DNA of 64,000 nt from UBA4782 sp034430215 (GTDB lineage Bacteria; Chloroflexota; Anaerolineae; Anaerolineales; Anaerolineaceae): assembly GCA_034430215.1 (NCBI GenBank), contig DAOUFE010000023.1, positions 62,001 to 126,000 on the forward strand. The letters run 5' to 3'. Position numbers and translations under genes: made by a program. The notes beneath the pieces are model-generated. The model did not search any database. It was not told where the DNA came from and saw only the letters and a program-made list of their open reading frames with translations. Shown here piece by piece: positions 26,468 through 35,139 of this stretch; the stretch's first letter is position 1, and each line of letters opens with the position of its first letter.

Positions 26468-27466
26468 TTATGGAGATAAAGGTTTGACTTTTATGAACCA
26501 AGACAGAAAATATCTCTCTTCCAGGTGGTCGTACATGGCTTCAAGCATCTCTTTTTTGGTGGCCGGATCAGTTAGTCCGCTCCCATACTTGTCGGCATCA
26601 ATATAGATCCGGTCTTCATAAGCATCGGGGATCAGGCCAGGTTTTGACGGGTCTTCGGGACCAATGACAACAAATGAGATACGGTCATAACCAATGTCTA
26701 AGTCTTCTTTCGAATCTAACCGGGGCAAGTTTTCTGATAGTTGTTTGTCTGCAGTGTCGATAGGATCGAGGATTGACTGGGACTTTTGTCGGGCTTGTTC
26801 AAGTTGAGTAATGAGGGATTCATCCACAATAAAGTGGGCGACGTGAAGTTGATCGGTACCGGCCAGTCCGAATTCCTTGTTGAAAAATGGATTTGATTGA
26901 ACTAAAACACTAACCACATAACCAATCGGTTGGCCCTCGGCGGTCAGCCGAGTCAGAATCACGTGGCGTTCGTTAGTAATCCTGTCGTCAACGTTAGATA
27001 TATCTCCCAGAGAAATTTTCTCATCATATGCCCAGGGGAAGAAGGCTCAGTTGGGATCGCCATCGGAGTTCCATTGTTGACCAAAAGCGAGGATGGGGAC
27101 ATTTAGGTAATCTATGCCGAGGGTTTCAGCTTGGGTAAGCATTTGGTCAGCCAGGTGACCCAGGTCTTGGGATAAGTTTTCCTGGCGGATTTGGCCGGAT
27201 AGGTCAGTGGTTGATACAGGGTTATGGGTCAGATCGATCGAGAATACAGGTGTTGGCTCCAGGGTGGGGGTAGGTTCTGGCGTAGGGGAAGGTGTCAGAG
27301 TAGCGGTGAAGACAATAGTTTCACTTGGTGTTAATGTTTCGGTGACAGAAGGGATATTAACCGTCTGGGTAGGGTAGGGGTTTTTCGCATTGGCGGTACA
27401 GGCCATTGCCATCAATGCAATCGCCACAAGACCAAATACTGCTTTCGTTGTCAGGGATATCTTCAT
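26468..27466 (-). pseudogene. Lipoprotein gene interrupted by an in-frame TGA
   Basis: One continuous minus-strand frame of 333 codons, broken only by TGA at 27049-27047. The first part (27466-27050) has signal peptide MKISLTTKAVFGLVAIALM, lipobox MAC and a Pro/Thr linker (TPSPTPEPTPTLEPTP). After the stop the same phase continues without a gap (AFFPWAYDEKISLGD, then VILTRLTAEGQPIGYVV) to the end at 26468. A GGAGGGAGAG ribosome binding site precedes the ATG. No shift is needed, so this is a single nonsense change, a sequencing error or readthrough. Function unknown. It is framed by directly repeated copies A and B. Confidence 0.75.
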
Positions 27467-27535
27467 TTTTCTCTCCCTCCTCAGTGTTTAATATTATACT
27501 TTGTGACTTTATACAAGGGTTAGTTTTTCTGTATT

Positions 27536-27670
27536 GCATTGGGCAATGAAATCACAATTGTTTTCACTCTCCATTTTTGCACTTGAAAATGGGGAGGGTG
27601 TAAACAGCTGGGGTCATTGTGACGCTGAAATAGCATAATGGTGGGTTACGAACCCACCCTACAAAAAAAA
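27536..27670 (+). repeat. Dispersed non-coding repeat, copy B
   Basis: Direct copy of 26026-26163, same order of blocks, ending in the same GGTGGGTT/AACCCACC hairpin and CTACAAAAAA. The 27467-27999 spacer otherwise holds a short piece of the second repeat family at 27846-27880 and no gene; frames called there are repeat-derived. Confidence 0.8.
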
Positions 27671-27845
27671 CGCTGTCGTTACGATCCCCTACATTGAAAA
27701 AATTGTAGCGTATGTAGGCGACTGTAATGCAAAAAACACAAGGCAAGACCCTTCGGTCGTTCCTCCCTCAGGGTGACAATGACTTTAAGGGCTAAGCATT
27801 TAGGGTACCACCTTGAATTACCAACAATTAATATTTCCTCCCGTT

Positions 27846-27880
27846 GTGGAGACTGCCACGCTTCGCTCGCAGCGACAAAC
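27846..27880 (+). repeat. Second dispersed repeat family, short copy
   Basis: Block GTGGAGACTGCCACGCTTCG followed by CTCGCAGCGACAAA, matching the 3' half of the copy ending at 26285. Confidence 0.65.
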
Positions 27881-27999
27881 TCAAGGCTTATCCATCCAAT
27901 TGATCCCTCTGGTTCTTTAGTGTTTACGTTTTTCTTTATCGAATTCCATTTGGATACGTTATACTTCATCCAACAGATAAAATTTATCGGGAATCAAAC

Positions 28000-28761
28000 A
28001 TGAATATTCTAGACTACATCATAATCGCCCTGGCAGCCATGGTAGCAGGTGCAGTAAACGCGTTGGCTGGCGGTGGTACGTTGATCACCTTTCCTGTACT
28101 CACTGCTCTTGGAATTCCCCCAGTGATTGCAAATATAACCAATACGGTAGCGCTCTGCCCGGGTTATCTGGGTGGCACCCTGGCTCAATGGAATGATCTC
28201 AAATCTCAACGAAAAAGGCTCTGGTATTTCATTCCAGCCAGTATTGCAGGCGGCATTATTGGCGGAATATTACTCCTTAATACTGGTGAAAAGCTGTTTG
28301 CCTCACTGGTACCATTTCTCATTCTGCTTGCAGCACTCTTGCTGGCAGTCTCTGATCCAGTACGCAGTTGGGTCACTCAACGAATGAAAAACCATAATCC
28401 TGGTCACGATCAGTTCCTTTGGTCAGTTATTCCGGTAGCATTGGCAGCAGTATATGGGGGGTACTTTGGAGCTGGTTTGAGTGTGATCGTCATTGCCGTT
28501 TTGGGGCTCACCCTGAGCGACAACCTGACCAAATTAAATGCGCTTAAACAAGTAATCTCCTTAAGTACCAATATATCAGCTGCTATATTTTTTATTTTTT
28601 CAGGGAACGTGTTGTGGTCTGTAGCAGCGGTAATGGCAGTATTTGCTTTATTAGGGGGAGCAATAGGAGGCCGGATTGCGAGCCGGATCAAACCATCGAC
28701 TCTTCGCTGGCTGGTAGTAGGAATCGGATTGGTCGTAGCCATATATTATTTTCTCAAGTAG
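28000..28761 (+). CDS. TauE/SafE-family permease
   Basis: A 253-residue membrane protein with about eight helices and the two family repeats: GAVNALAGGGTLITFPVL near the N-terminus and GGYFGAGLSVIVIAVLG in the second half. TauE/SafE proteins are predicted exporters of sulfite, sulfoacetate or related anions; the substrate here is unknown. It is monocistronic, with a repeat-filled region upstream and typA about 200 bases downstream. The ribosome binding site is weak. Confidence 0.9.
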   Translation: MNILDYIIIALAAMVAGAVNALAGGGTLITFPVLTALGIPPVIANITNTVALCPGYLGGTLAQWNDLKSQRKRLWYFIPASIAGGIIGGILLLNTGEKLFASLVPFLILLAALLLAVSDPVRSWVTQRMKNHNPGHDQFLWSVIPVALAAVYGGYFGAGLSVIVIAVLGLTLSDNLTKLNALKQVISLSTNISAAIFFIFSGNVLWSVAAVMAVFALLGGAIGGRIASRIKPSTLRWLVVGIGLVVAIYYFLK

Positions 28762-28967
28762 TTTCTGCAGGGGGATTTCTCTTCCAGGCAACTTCTTTCC
28801 ATTTTCAACGTTCTTCTCTATGCCCTTCTTGGCAACAACAGTTGCCGGCACATCCTGGCAACAACAGATTTTTTCATTGGGTGAAAATAGCTTCCCCTAC
28901 CTTCATAAATTTGGAGTATACTTTCCTGCTTGTCTGAACGTTGTATTTTAAAGGAAAGAGTAAGTTT

Positions 28968-30824
28968 ATGTTACAGGAAAGAACCGATCTTAGAAATATT
29001 GCCATTATTGCCCATGTTGACCACGGGAAAACCACCCTGGTAGATGGGTTGCTGAAACAGGCACATACTTTTCGCGCCAACCAGCAGGTTGTAGAACGTG
29101 TTATGGATTCAAATGATCTCGAGCGTGAACGCGGGATCACCATCCTTGCGAAAAATACTGCGATTCAAATTTTTGATCCCCTCACCCAACAAAATGTAAA
29201 GATCAATATCGTAGACACCCCCGGGCATGCGGATTTCGGCGGTGAGGTGGAACGTGTTATGAATATGGTGGATGGCGTACTGCTGCTGGTCGATGCAGCA
29301 GAAGGTCCTATGCCCCAAACCCGTTTTGTTTTGAAGAAAGCCCTGGAATGCGGTCACCGGGCAGTAGTTGTGATCAACAAGGTAGACCGAAAAGATGCTG
29401 ATCCAAACGAAACACTCAACAAAACGTTCGATCTTTTCATTGAACTGGGAGCAACCGATGATCAAGCCAACTTCCCGGTGGTATATACCAATGCGGTTAC
29501 CGGTAAAGCTGGATTGACCCCAGAGTTGGGCCCTGACCTGCAGCCATTGTTTGATACCATCCTTCGATCCATCCCTTGCCCCAAAGTAGATAAAGAAGCT
29601 CCTCTTCAATTACTGGTAACCACCCTGGGATATGACGATTATCGAGGTGTCACCGCAGTAGGTAGAATTTTCTCTGGTTCCATCCATGCTGGAGATTCTC
29701 TGGCGCGCATGACCCTGGATGGTCAGAACCTGCCTGAAAACGCCCGATACTTATATGTTTTTCAGGGACTGGATAAAGTGGAAGTTGAAAAAGCTGAAGC
29801 CGGAGAGATCGTCGCATTGGCGGGTTTGGAAGGGATCGCCATTGGAGAAACATTGGCTGACCCGATCAACCCTGTAGCCCTTGAACCCATCCGGGTGGAA
29901 GAACCGACCATCCGCATGACCTTTGGTGTGAATACTTCTCCCATGGCAGGGCGTGATGGAAGATGGGGCACATCTCGCAATCTGCGTGAAAGGTTATTCA
30001 ACGAATTGCAGCGTAATGTAGCATTGCGCGTGGAAGAAACGGATACCACCGATACCATTTTAGTTTCAGGTCGTGGAGAACTCCATCTCGTCATTTTGAT
30101 CGAAACCATGCGCCGTGAAGGCTATGAATTCCAGGTTTCTCGCCCCGAAGTGATCTTTAAACAGAGTGCCACCGGAGAGCTGCTCGAGCCATTCGAAGAA
30201 GTTCATATTGACACCAGCAAAGATACAGTCGGTGTGGTGGTTGAAATGCTTGGCAATCGGCGCGGGCAGATGCTGGATATGCAGGATAGCGGCACCGGCA
30301 GTGTTCATCTGACCTACCTCGCGCCAACCCGCGGGTTGTTGGGGTTCCGGTATCAATTTTTAACCGCAACACGCGGCATGGGGATCATCAACACCCTTTT
30401 CCACGGATATCTTCCCATGGTAAAAAACATTACATCCAGGTTGAACGGCAGCCTGGTAGCATGGGAACCAGGATATACCAGTAGCTATGGTTTAAAAAAC
30501 GCAGAAGAACGCGGTACATTGTTTTATGGTCCAGGTGTAGAGGTTTATGAGGGTATGGTCGTCGGCGAGCAACCTCGCCCAGGTGATTTGGTGATCAATG
30601 TCTGCAAGAAGAAACACCTTACCAACATGCGTTCTTCCAACAAAGATATTGAAGTAAGGCTGAATACACCCCGCTCGATGAGTCTGGATGAGATGATCGA
30701 ATTTCTGGGTGAGGATGAACTGCTCGAAGTCACCCCGTTGAACCTGCGAATTCGTAAACGCATTCTCGATTCAGAAGAACGCGGCAAGCTGGTGAAAAAA
30801 GCAAAAGAATTGATGGAAGAGTAA
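28968..30824 (+). CDS. typA: Ribosome-associated translational GTPase TypA/BipA
   Basis: A 618-residue EF-G-like GTPase that acts in 50S ribosomal subunit assembly and stress adaptation. G motifs are intact: AHVDHGKTT (G1), RERGITI (G2), DTPGHADF (G3), NKVDR (G4). The TypA-specific C-terminal half is present (GRGELHLVILIETMRREGYEF; LAPTRGLLGFRYQF). The start is ATG at 28968 (MLQERTDLRN); the frame's earlier TTG at 28941 lies ahead of the GGAAAGAG ribosome binding site and is not used. Monocistronic, 91 bases before the next gene. Confidence 0.97.
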   Translation: MLQERTDLRNIAIIAHVDHGKTTLVDGLLKQAHTFRANQQVVERVMDSNDLERERGITILAKNTAIQIFDPLTQQNVKINIVDTPGHADFGGEVERVMNMVDGVLLLVDAAEGPMPQTRFVLKKALECGHRAVVVINKVDRKDADPNETLNKTFDLFIELGATDDQANFPVVYTNAVTGKAGLTPELGPDLQPLFDTILRSIPCPKVDKEAPLQLLVTTLGYDDYRGVTAVGRIFSGSIHAGDSLARMTLDGQNLPENARYLYVFQGLDKVEVEKAEAGEIVALAGLEGIAIGETLADPINPVALEPIRVEEPTIRMTFGVNTSPMAGRDGRWGTSRNLRERLFNELQRNVALRVEETDTTDTILVSGRGELHLVILIETMRREGYEFQVSRPEVIFKQSATGELLEPFEEVHIDTSKDTVGVVVEMLGNRRGQMLDMQDSGTGSVHLTYLAPTRGLLGFRYQFLTATRGMGIINTLFHGYLPMVKNITSRLNGSLVAWEPGYTSSYGLKNAEERGTLFYGPGVEVYEGMVVGEQPRPGDLVINVCKKKHLTNMRSSNKDIEVRLNTPRSMSLDEMIEFLGEDELLEVTPLNLRIRKRILDSEERGKLVKKAKELMEE

Positions 30825-30915
30825 CCAAAGATTAAGCTGCCAAATCAGCCTGTCAAGATTTCAGGGATTATAATCACCGCCAGAGAATATCTCTTTCTCA
30901 CAGGAGAAAAAGCGA

Positions 30916-31977
30916 TTGTTCGTTGGCGGTGAATTTTATTACGATAGAAGCTGGATCACCCAGGAGCGCACAACCTTATTTGATGGGATGCACTTCCTCA
31001 ATGGGGGACAGGCGTGCCTTAAAGTAATAGGCGATGTTCTTTTAGCGCAAGGGATTGACAAGGTACTGCTACCAGCCTATTTGTGCCCCACCATCGTAAA
31101 AGCGTTCGAACTCAATGGAATAACCTGTGATTTTTACCAGGTGAACCGCAACCTATCCATCAACCTTGATGATGTAGTGCAGAAGATCGAGGGGCATCAG
31201 GTTTTCTATTTCATCAATTATTTCGGTTTTCCTCCATCCCCTTCTGTGCGATATTTTATCCAGAACCTTCAAAGTCACGGCATTCTCGTGATCGAAGATA
31301 ATGCCCAGGCGGGTTTTGTTAAAAACCCGATTGGGGATTTTGTTTTCAATAGCATGCGCAAACTGGTTCCGTACGATGGCGGGTATCTTTCCGCTAAATT
31401 CGATATAGCACCGGTTCTACAAAAATATGAGGGCAGGGTCAATCACCGTTTACCTCTTATTCGAGAATACCGCAAACGATTGTATGGCTATCTCTTTGAA
31501 GATAAAGATGATCGCGCTGCCCTTTCAGAAATCTTCTTGCGGGCAGAACAGTTTTACAAATCGGATGGCGTTGTATTGGGTGATAAGGAAGAAAAGAATG
31601 CCATTGAGCACCTTGACTGGGAAGGCATCAAACAAACCCGCCGGAAGAATTATTCTTACTTGCTGAAATTGATCCATACCATCCCGGAGATTGAACCCAT
31701 ATATTCATTGCTTCCAAATGACGTCATGCCGATGGGATTGCCCATTTATCTCAAAGGGGTGGATAGAGACAAAGTACACGAATCTCTTGGGGAAGCTGGT
31801 ATTGGCTTGCTGGTACATTGGAGTGAGATCTTACAGAACTCAACCACCAGGCAAAATGTTCAGGTTGTGGATATGATGAACCATATGCTCACTCTCAATG
31901 TTGATCAGCGCACCAGCCAAAAGCAACTGGAATACATGACGGTGAAACTTGCCGGAGCAGTAGCCATGGGAGGATAA
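30916..31977 (+). CDS. DegT/DnrJ-like PLP-fold protein
   Basis: A 353-residue fold-type I PLP-dependent protein related to sugar aminotransferases. Seen: HFLNGGQACLKVIGDVLL (cofactor phosphate region), VIEDNAQAG (the Asp that contacts the PLP ring; families usually read EDAAQA) and SMRKLVPYDGG, where the Lys fits the Schiff-base position. It is divergent from typical DegT proteins and shorter in the N-terminal arm, so the substrate cannot be named. The start is TTG at 30916 with AGGAG upstream. It converges with the DUF4143 ATPase. No sugar-nucleotide genes are nearby to suggest a pathway. Confidence 0.72.
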   Translation: MFVGGEFYYDRSWITQERTTLFDGMHFLNGGQACLKVIGDVLLAQGIDKVLLPAYLCPTIVKAFELNGITCDFYQVNRNLSINLDDVVQKIEGHQVFYFINYFGFPPSPSVRYFIQNLQSHGILVIEDNAQAGFVKNPIGDFVFNSMRKLVPYDGGYLSAKFDIAPVLQKYEGRVNHRLPLIREYRKRLYGYLFEDKDDRAALSEIFLRAEQFYKSDGVVLGDKEEKNAIEHLDWEGIKQTRRKNYSYLLKLIHTIPEIEPIYSLLPNDVMPMGLPIYLKGVDRDKVHESLGEAGIGLLVHWSEILQNSTTRQNVQVVDMMNHMLTLNVDQRTSQKQLEYMTVKLAGAVAMGG

Positions 31978-31994
31978 AAGTTTATTGTAGACTT

Positions 31995-33152
31995 TTACAA
32001 CAGACCTGACCCGGAAATATCAAGGAAACTCTCAAAGTTATTCTGGTGGACCACACTTAACTGTGAGCCAGGGTAACCAGCCAGGAATTCATTTTGAACT
32101 GATTTCCGAATTTCTTTCGCTTTCCACTTGAATTCATATCCATACAATTTTCCGCCATATTCTTCCAGCCAGTCAATTTCCTTCTGGTCATAAGTACGCC
32201 AAAAATAAAAATTGCACTTACGTGAAGTTGCTTGATTTGCCTTCAGACGTTCAACAACCAGATAATTCTCCCATAGTTGTCCTACATCATTTCGATTCGA
32301 GAGGGAGTTGAAATTTTGAATAATGCTATTGCGAACCCCATTATCGTAAAAATAATATCGGGCATTCTTGGTCACTTCTTTTCGTAAATTACGAGAATAT
32401 CCCCTTACTTTGAAAATCACAAAGACCTTTTCGAGTAGATCAAGATATTTTCCGACAGTTTGAAAATTTAGATTAAGACGTTTCGCAAGTTCATTTATCG
32501 AAACCTCATTACCAATTTGGAAAGCAAGCAAACGAAGCAGATCATTGATCCTTTCTGACCGTCTGATCTCTTCAAGTTCAAGCATATCGCGATACAGATA
32601 AGAACCTACCAATTCGCTTAATAATCTTTCTCTCAAATTCCTGTTTTCTTCTATAACAATGGCTGGGTAACCTCCCCAGATCAACCAGCGTTCCAATTGG
32701 TCTTTGGCTTCCAGTTTTCCATAAGTTTGTTGTACTTCTGAAAAGCTTACTGGAAACAAATTATAGGTTAATTTTCGTCCTGTCAAAGGTTCACTGATCT
32801 TATTTGCCAGGGTAAGGGAAGCTGACCCGGTCACAATAAAATATGCCTGAGGGAAATTATCAATCAATATCTTGAGATTAATCCCAATTTCAGGAATCCT
32901 TTGTGCTTCATCAATTACTAATAACTCATTATCGCCTAATACATCTCCCAAGGTTTGTTTACTCTGGCTGGATAGAGCTTCTCGATACATTAATTCATCA
33001 GCATTAATATATTTGCTCTTTAGAGAAAGAGAATTGATAAGCTGTTTTACCAGGGTTGTCTTTCCCACCTGGCGCGGACCATAGATTATATAAGCTCTGC
33101 CAGGAACCAGTTCATCTTTAAGGTGAGAAAGCAAATATCGCGGGATTATCAT
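31995..33152 (-). CDS. AAA-family ATPase with DUF4143 domain
   Basis: A 385-residue AAA_14/DUF4143 protein: Walker A YGPRQVGKTT (~27), Walker B LLVIDEAQRIP (~77), sensor VTGSASL, a winged-helix segment near 215-250 (SINELAKRLNLNFQTVGKYL), and the C-terminal nuclease-like DUF4143 module (FYFWRTYDQKEIDWLEE, then GYEFKWKAKE) resembling PD-(D/E)XK folds. The biological role of this widespread family is not established. Base composition is more AT-rich than its neighbours, suggesting recent arrival. A large palindromic region directly upstream is a likely operator for self-regulation through the winged helix. Confidence 0.88.
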   Translation of the reverse strand: MIIPRYLLSHLKDELVPGRAYIIYGPRQVGKTTLVKQLINSLSLKSKYINADELMYREALSSQSKQTLGDVLGDNELLVIDEAQRIPEIGINLKILIDNFPQAYFIVTGSASLTLANKISEPLTGRKLTYNLFPVSFSEVQQTYGKLEAKDQLERWLIWGGYPAIVIEENRNLRERLLSELVGSYLYRDMLELEEIRRSERINDLLRLLAFQIGNEVSINELAKRLNLNFQTVGKYLDLLEKVFVIFKVRGYSRNLRKEVTKNARYYFYDNGVRNSIIQNFNSLSNRNDVGQLWENYLVVERLKANQATSRKCNFYFWRTYDQKEIDWLEEYGGKLYGYEFKWKAKEIRKSVQNEFLAGYPGSQLSVVHQNNFESFLDISGSGLL

Positions 33153-33165
33153 AAGATTATTTTAT

Positions 33166-33230
33166 CATAACATGATTATTTATACAAATATTCATGTTAT
33201 AACATGAATATTTCAAAGAATACTCATGTT
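33166..33230. promoter_or_regulatory. Palindromic operator cluster upstream of the DUF4143 ATPase
   Basis: A perfect 28-bp palindrome at 33186-33213 (half-site AAATATTCATGTTA) is flanked by further partial copies of the half-site: CATAACATGATTATT near 33166-33180 and AATACTCATGTTG near 33219-33231. It begins 34 bases before the ATPase ATG and lies between that gene and the tail of the esterase. The repeated ATAACATGAATATT word points to cooperative binding by a dimeric regulator; self-regulation is inferred. Confidence 0.7.
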
Positions 33231-33267
33231 GCAAGCGAAAAATTTGAAAAATACTTACCACCAGATA

Positions 33268-34200
33268 TTAATTATTTCTCGGATGCGCTTTGAAAAATTC
33301 CCACATCAAATGAGTGGCATCAATGTCCTGGCTGGTATTCCCAACGATGAATTTGGGCAGCGGATTTCCCCCCGGCCAGGAATGACCCCCATCCCTGATC
33401 GTGTAAAAAATCACATCGGCATGTTGGTCACAGCAAGTATAGTGAACTCCCGTAACCTTATCATTGATCGGAAGCGAATTTTCTTCAATACAACCATTTC
33501 TCCGGGCATATTCAGCGATCCACTCTGAAATGGAAGGTAAATGATAAGAAATACTCTTTGCGTAACCACCATAATAGGGCACGACCTGATCAACCAGCCC
33601 ATGAAAGGCGATCAAAGGAACCGGACGCTGTCTCATGCAGGCTTCCCAGGGATAGGTATATGCTCCAGCTACGGTTCCGATGGCTGCAATGCGATCTGAA
33701 AGAGTGCAGGAAAGCACAAATGCCATTCCTCCCCCATTGGATAGCCCGCTGGCATATATTCGATCAGGATCGATGTTGTACTCCCTGGAGAATTTCTCGA
33801 TCATATCAACAAAGAAAGTAACATCTTTTTGTGTTTCGGGAGATATATCAATGGGAAGATGAGAATTCCAGCGCAAAGGAAATTGGGTACCCATGGGATA
33901 CACCACAATGAATCTTTCTTTATCAGCCAGATCATTCCATTTGCTGATATGCTGTTGATTTGCCGGCCATTGAGCGAATCCATGAATGTTGAAAACCAGC
34001 GGAGTTGGTTTCGCAGGGTCATAACTGTCAGGTACATGGATCAGGTATCTACGCATCTCGCCCGAAGATACGATCTTTCCATTAGTTCGATTTACAGCTT
34101 CGAAAAGGGCGATTCCCGTAATCGGAATTGCAGCACAAGCCCCCAGAATGGTCAACACTACCTTGATAATTCTTCTACCTGTAATTGTGTTTGTTTTCAT
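33268..34200 (-). CDS. Extracytoplasmic alpha/beta-hydrolase esterase (LpqC/PHB-depolymerase-like)
   Basis: A 310-residue esterase with an N-terminal membrane anchor or signal (IIKVVLTILGACAAIPITGI). The catalytic triad is visible: Ser in GLSNGGG, Asp in HGLVDQVVPYYGG, His in GGHSWPGG. FNIHGFAQWP gives the oxyanion region. This pattern is that of the PHB depolymerase/feruloyl esterase (LpqC) family, which hydrolyses polyester, acetyl or feruloyl esters outside the cytoplasm. The substrate is open. The downstream ATPase gene (separated by the operator region) does not look cotranscribed. Confidence 0.88.
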   Translation of the reverse strand: MKTNTITGRRIIKVVLTILGACAAIPITGIALFEAVNRTNGKIVSSGEMRRYLIHVPDSYDPAKPTPLVFNIHGFAQWPANQQHISKWNDLADKERFIVVYPMGTQFPLRWNSHLPIDISPETQKDVTFFVDMIEKFSREYNIDPDRIYASGLSNGGGMAFVLSCTLSDRIAAIGTVAGAYTYPWEACMRQRPVPLIAFHGLVDQVVPYYGGYAKSISYHLPSISEWIAEYARRNGCIEENSLPINDKVTGVHYTCCDQHADVIFYTIRDGGHSWPGGNPLPKFIVGNTSQDIDATHLMWEFFKAHPRNN

Positions 34201-34231
34201 TGGATACCTTTATTAGAAACGAATGCATGAT

Positions 34232-34621
34232 TTATTTTCGAAAGGTTTGTGTATATGGATCAAAGCGGTAAGAAGCTTCGATCAAATCCCGGATAGTTTC
34301 CCAGGGGGCGGTTTCAAACGAACGGATATTCAGGTAACGCATAGCAATCTGGTTTCCCCTCAACAGGTGTTCAGGATCAGGTAGGAATGCCCCATGAAAA
34401 AATGCCAGGCGGATTCGATCGGCATAAACACGGATAAGGCAGACTCCCCCACTGACATGTCCTCCCCTTTCTGCCATGTAATATACCATTCCACCATCCA
34501 TAGATTCCTCGGTTACTCCGGGGGCGATTTGTGCAATAATATTGCGCAATTCCAACACCACATCAAGCAAATCGGGTGATAAATTTTTAAACCGTGCTTC
34601 GATTAATTGTATCGAGAGCAT
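34232..34621 (-). CDS. DUF1801 family protein
   Basis: A 129-residue protein of the DUF1801/YdhG-like fold: an N-terminal helix (LLDVVLELRNIIAQIAPGVTEESMDGGMVYY), a small beta core (GGVCLIRVYADRIRLAFFHG) and a C-terminal RYLNIRSFETAPWETIRDLIEASYRF. Some members resemble frataxin-like iron-binding proteins, but the function is unproven. GGAGT seven bases before the ATG. Its stop is 31 bases from the esterase ATG, so the two may form an operon. Confidence 0.78.
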   Translation of the reverse strand: MLSIQLIEARFKNLSPDLLDVVLELRNIIAQIAPGVTEESMDGGMVYYMAERGGHVSGGVCLIRVYADRIRLAFFHGAFLPDPEHLLRGNQIAMRYLNIRSFETAPWETIRDLIEASYRFDPYTQTFRK

Positions 34622-34662
34622 GCGTTTTACTCCTGATCATGATCATTATTCAATTCGTTTTA

Positions 34663-35022
34663 TTAATCTGATGCTTCCAGGTGAAGATGGTGGAGGAACC
34701 GGTGCACAACAGGCGTGATCATGATGCCTGAAGATGCCAAAAATGCGATTCCAGAAAAGAGGGCGTAAAAAGATGCGAATAACTTGCCCGCATCTGTTTG
34801 CAGAGTACTTACCGGGCCCATTCCGCCAAGGATCATCGAAGCATTCAGTAATGAATCAAGCCAGCCAAGGTTTTCGGTGAAATGATACCCGCAGACACCA
34901 ATTGAAAGAGAAAAAAGTAGCAACAGAAAGGCAACTAATCCATGCCCTAAGAGCCGTTGGAAGAACTGGTTTCGCGGAAGCAAAGGCTGTGAATGGCGTT
35001 CATATCGAAAGGTCCTTTTCAT
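34663..35022 (-). CDS. Two-helix membrane protein with degenerate ion-channel layout
   Basis: A 119-residue protein with a basic N-terminus, a first helix (LVAFLLLLFSLSIGVCGYHF), a short re-entrant-like segment (WLDSLLNASMILGGMGPV) and a second helix (GKLFASFYALFSGIAFLASS). The order helix, pore-like segment, TxxGKLFA, helix follows the 2TM K+-channel pattern (pore, filter, TxxGRxFA, helix). However, the TVGYG filter is replaced by GGMGP, so K+ selectivity is not expected. The start is ATG at 35022 behind GAGGA; the frame's upstream extension to 35196 crosses the divergent promoter and is not real. It is divergent from the TipAS regulator. Confidence 0.75.
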   Translation of the reverse strand: MKRTFRYERHSQPLLPRNQFFQRLLGHGLVAFLLLLFSLSIGVCGYHFTENLGWLDSLLNASMILGGMGPVSTLQTDAGKLFASFYALFSGIAFLASSGIMITPVVHRFLHHLHLEASD

Positions 35023-35102
35023 AGCATATTCCTCAAGAATATTATAACGACATGGTAGGTAAGAAAATATATGAAAATGCAGCCTTAAATTTATGAAATC
35101 CC

Positions 35103-35133
35103 TTGACATTAACGTAACGTCATAGTTTATACT
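35103..35133 (+). promoter_or_regulatory. MerR-type promoter with 19-bp spacer
   Basis: TTGACA (35103-35108) and TATACT (35128-35133) are separated by 19 bases, the overlong spacing typical of MerR-activated promoters. A near-perfect 17-bp palindrome, GACATTAACGTAACGTC (35105-35121), sits between the elements. The transcript start should fall within a base or two of the ATG at 35140, giving a leaderless mRNA. Confidence 0.78.
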
Positions 35134-35139
35134 GGCATC

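Noticed and set aside
27679..28003. Overlapping frames on both strands with peptides like GDCHASLAATN
   Set aside because: They are translations of the dispersed repeat families, with no ribosome binding site or family signature.
30916..31977. Loss of the PLP lysine in the DegT-like protein
   Set aside because: SMRKLVPYDGG places a Lys at the Schiff-base position, so an inactive enzyme cannot be claimed.
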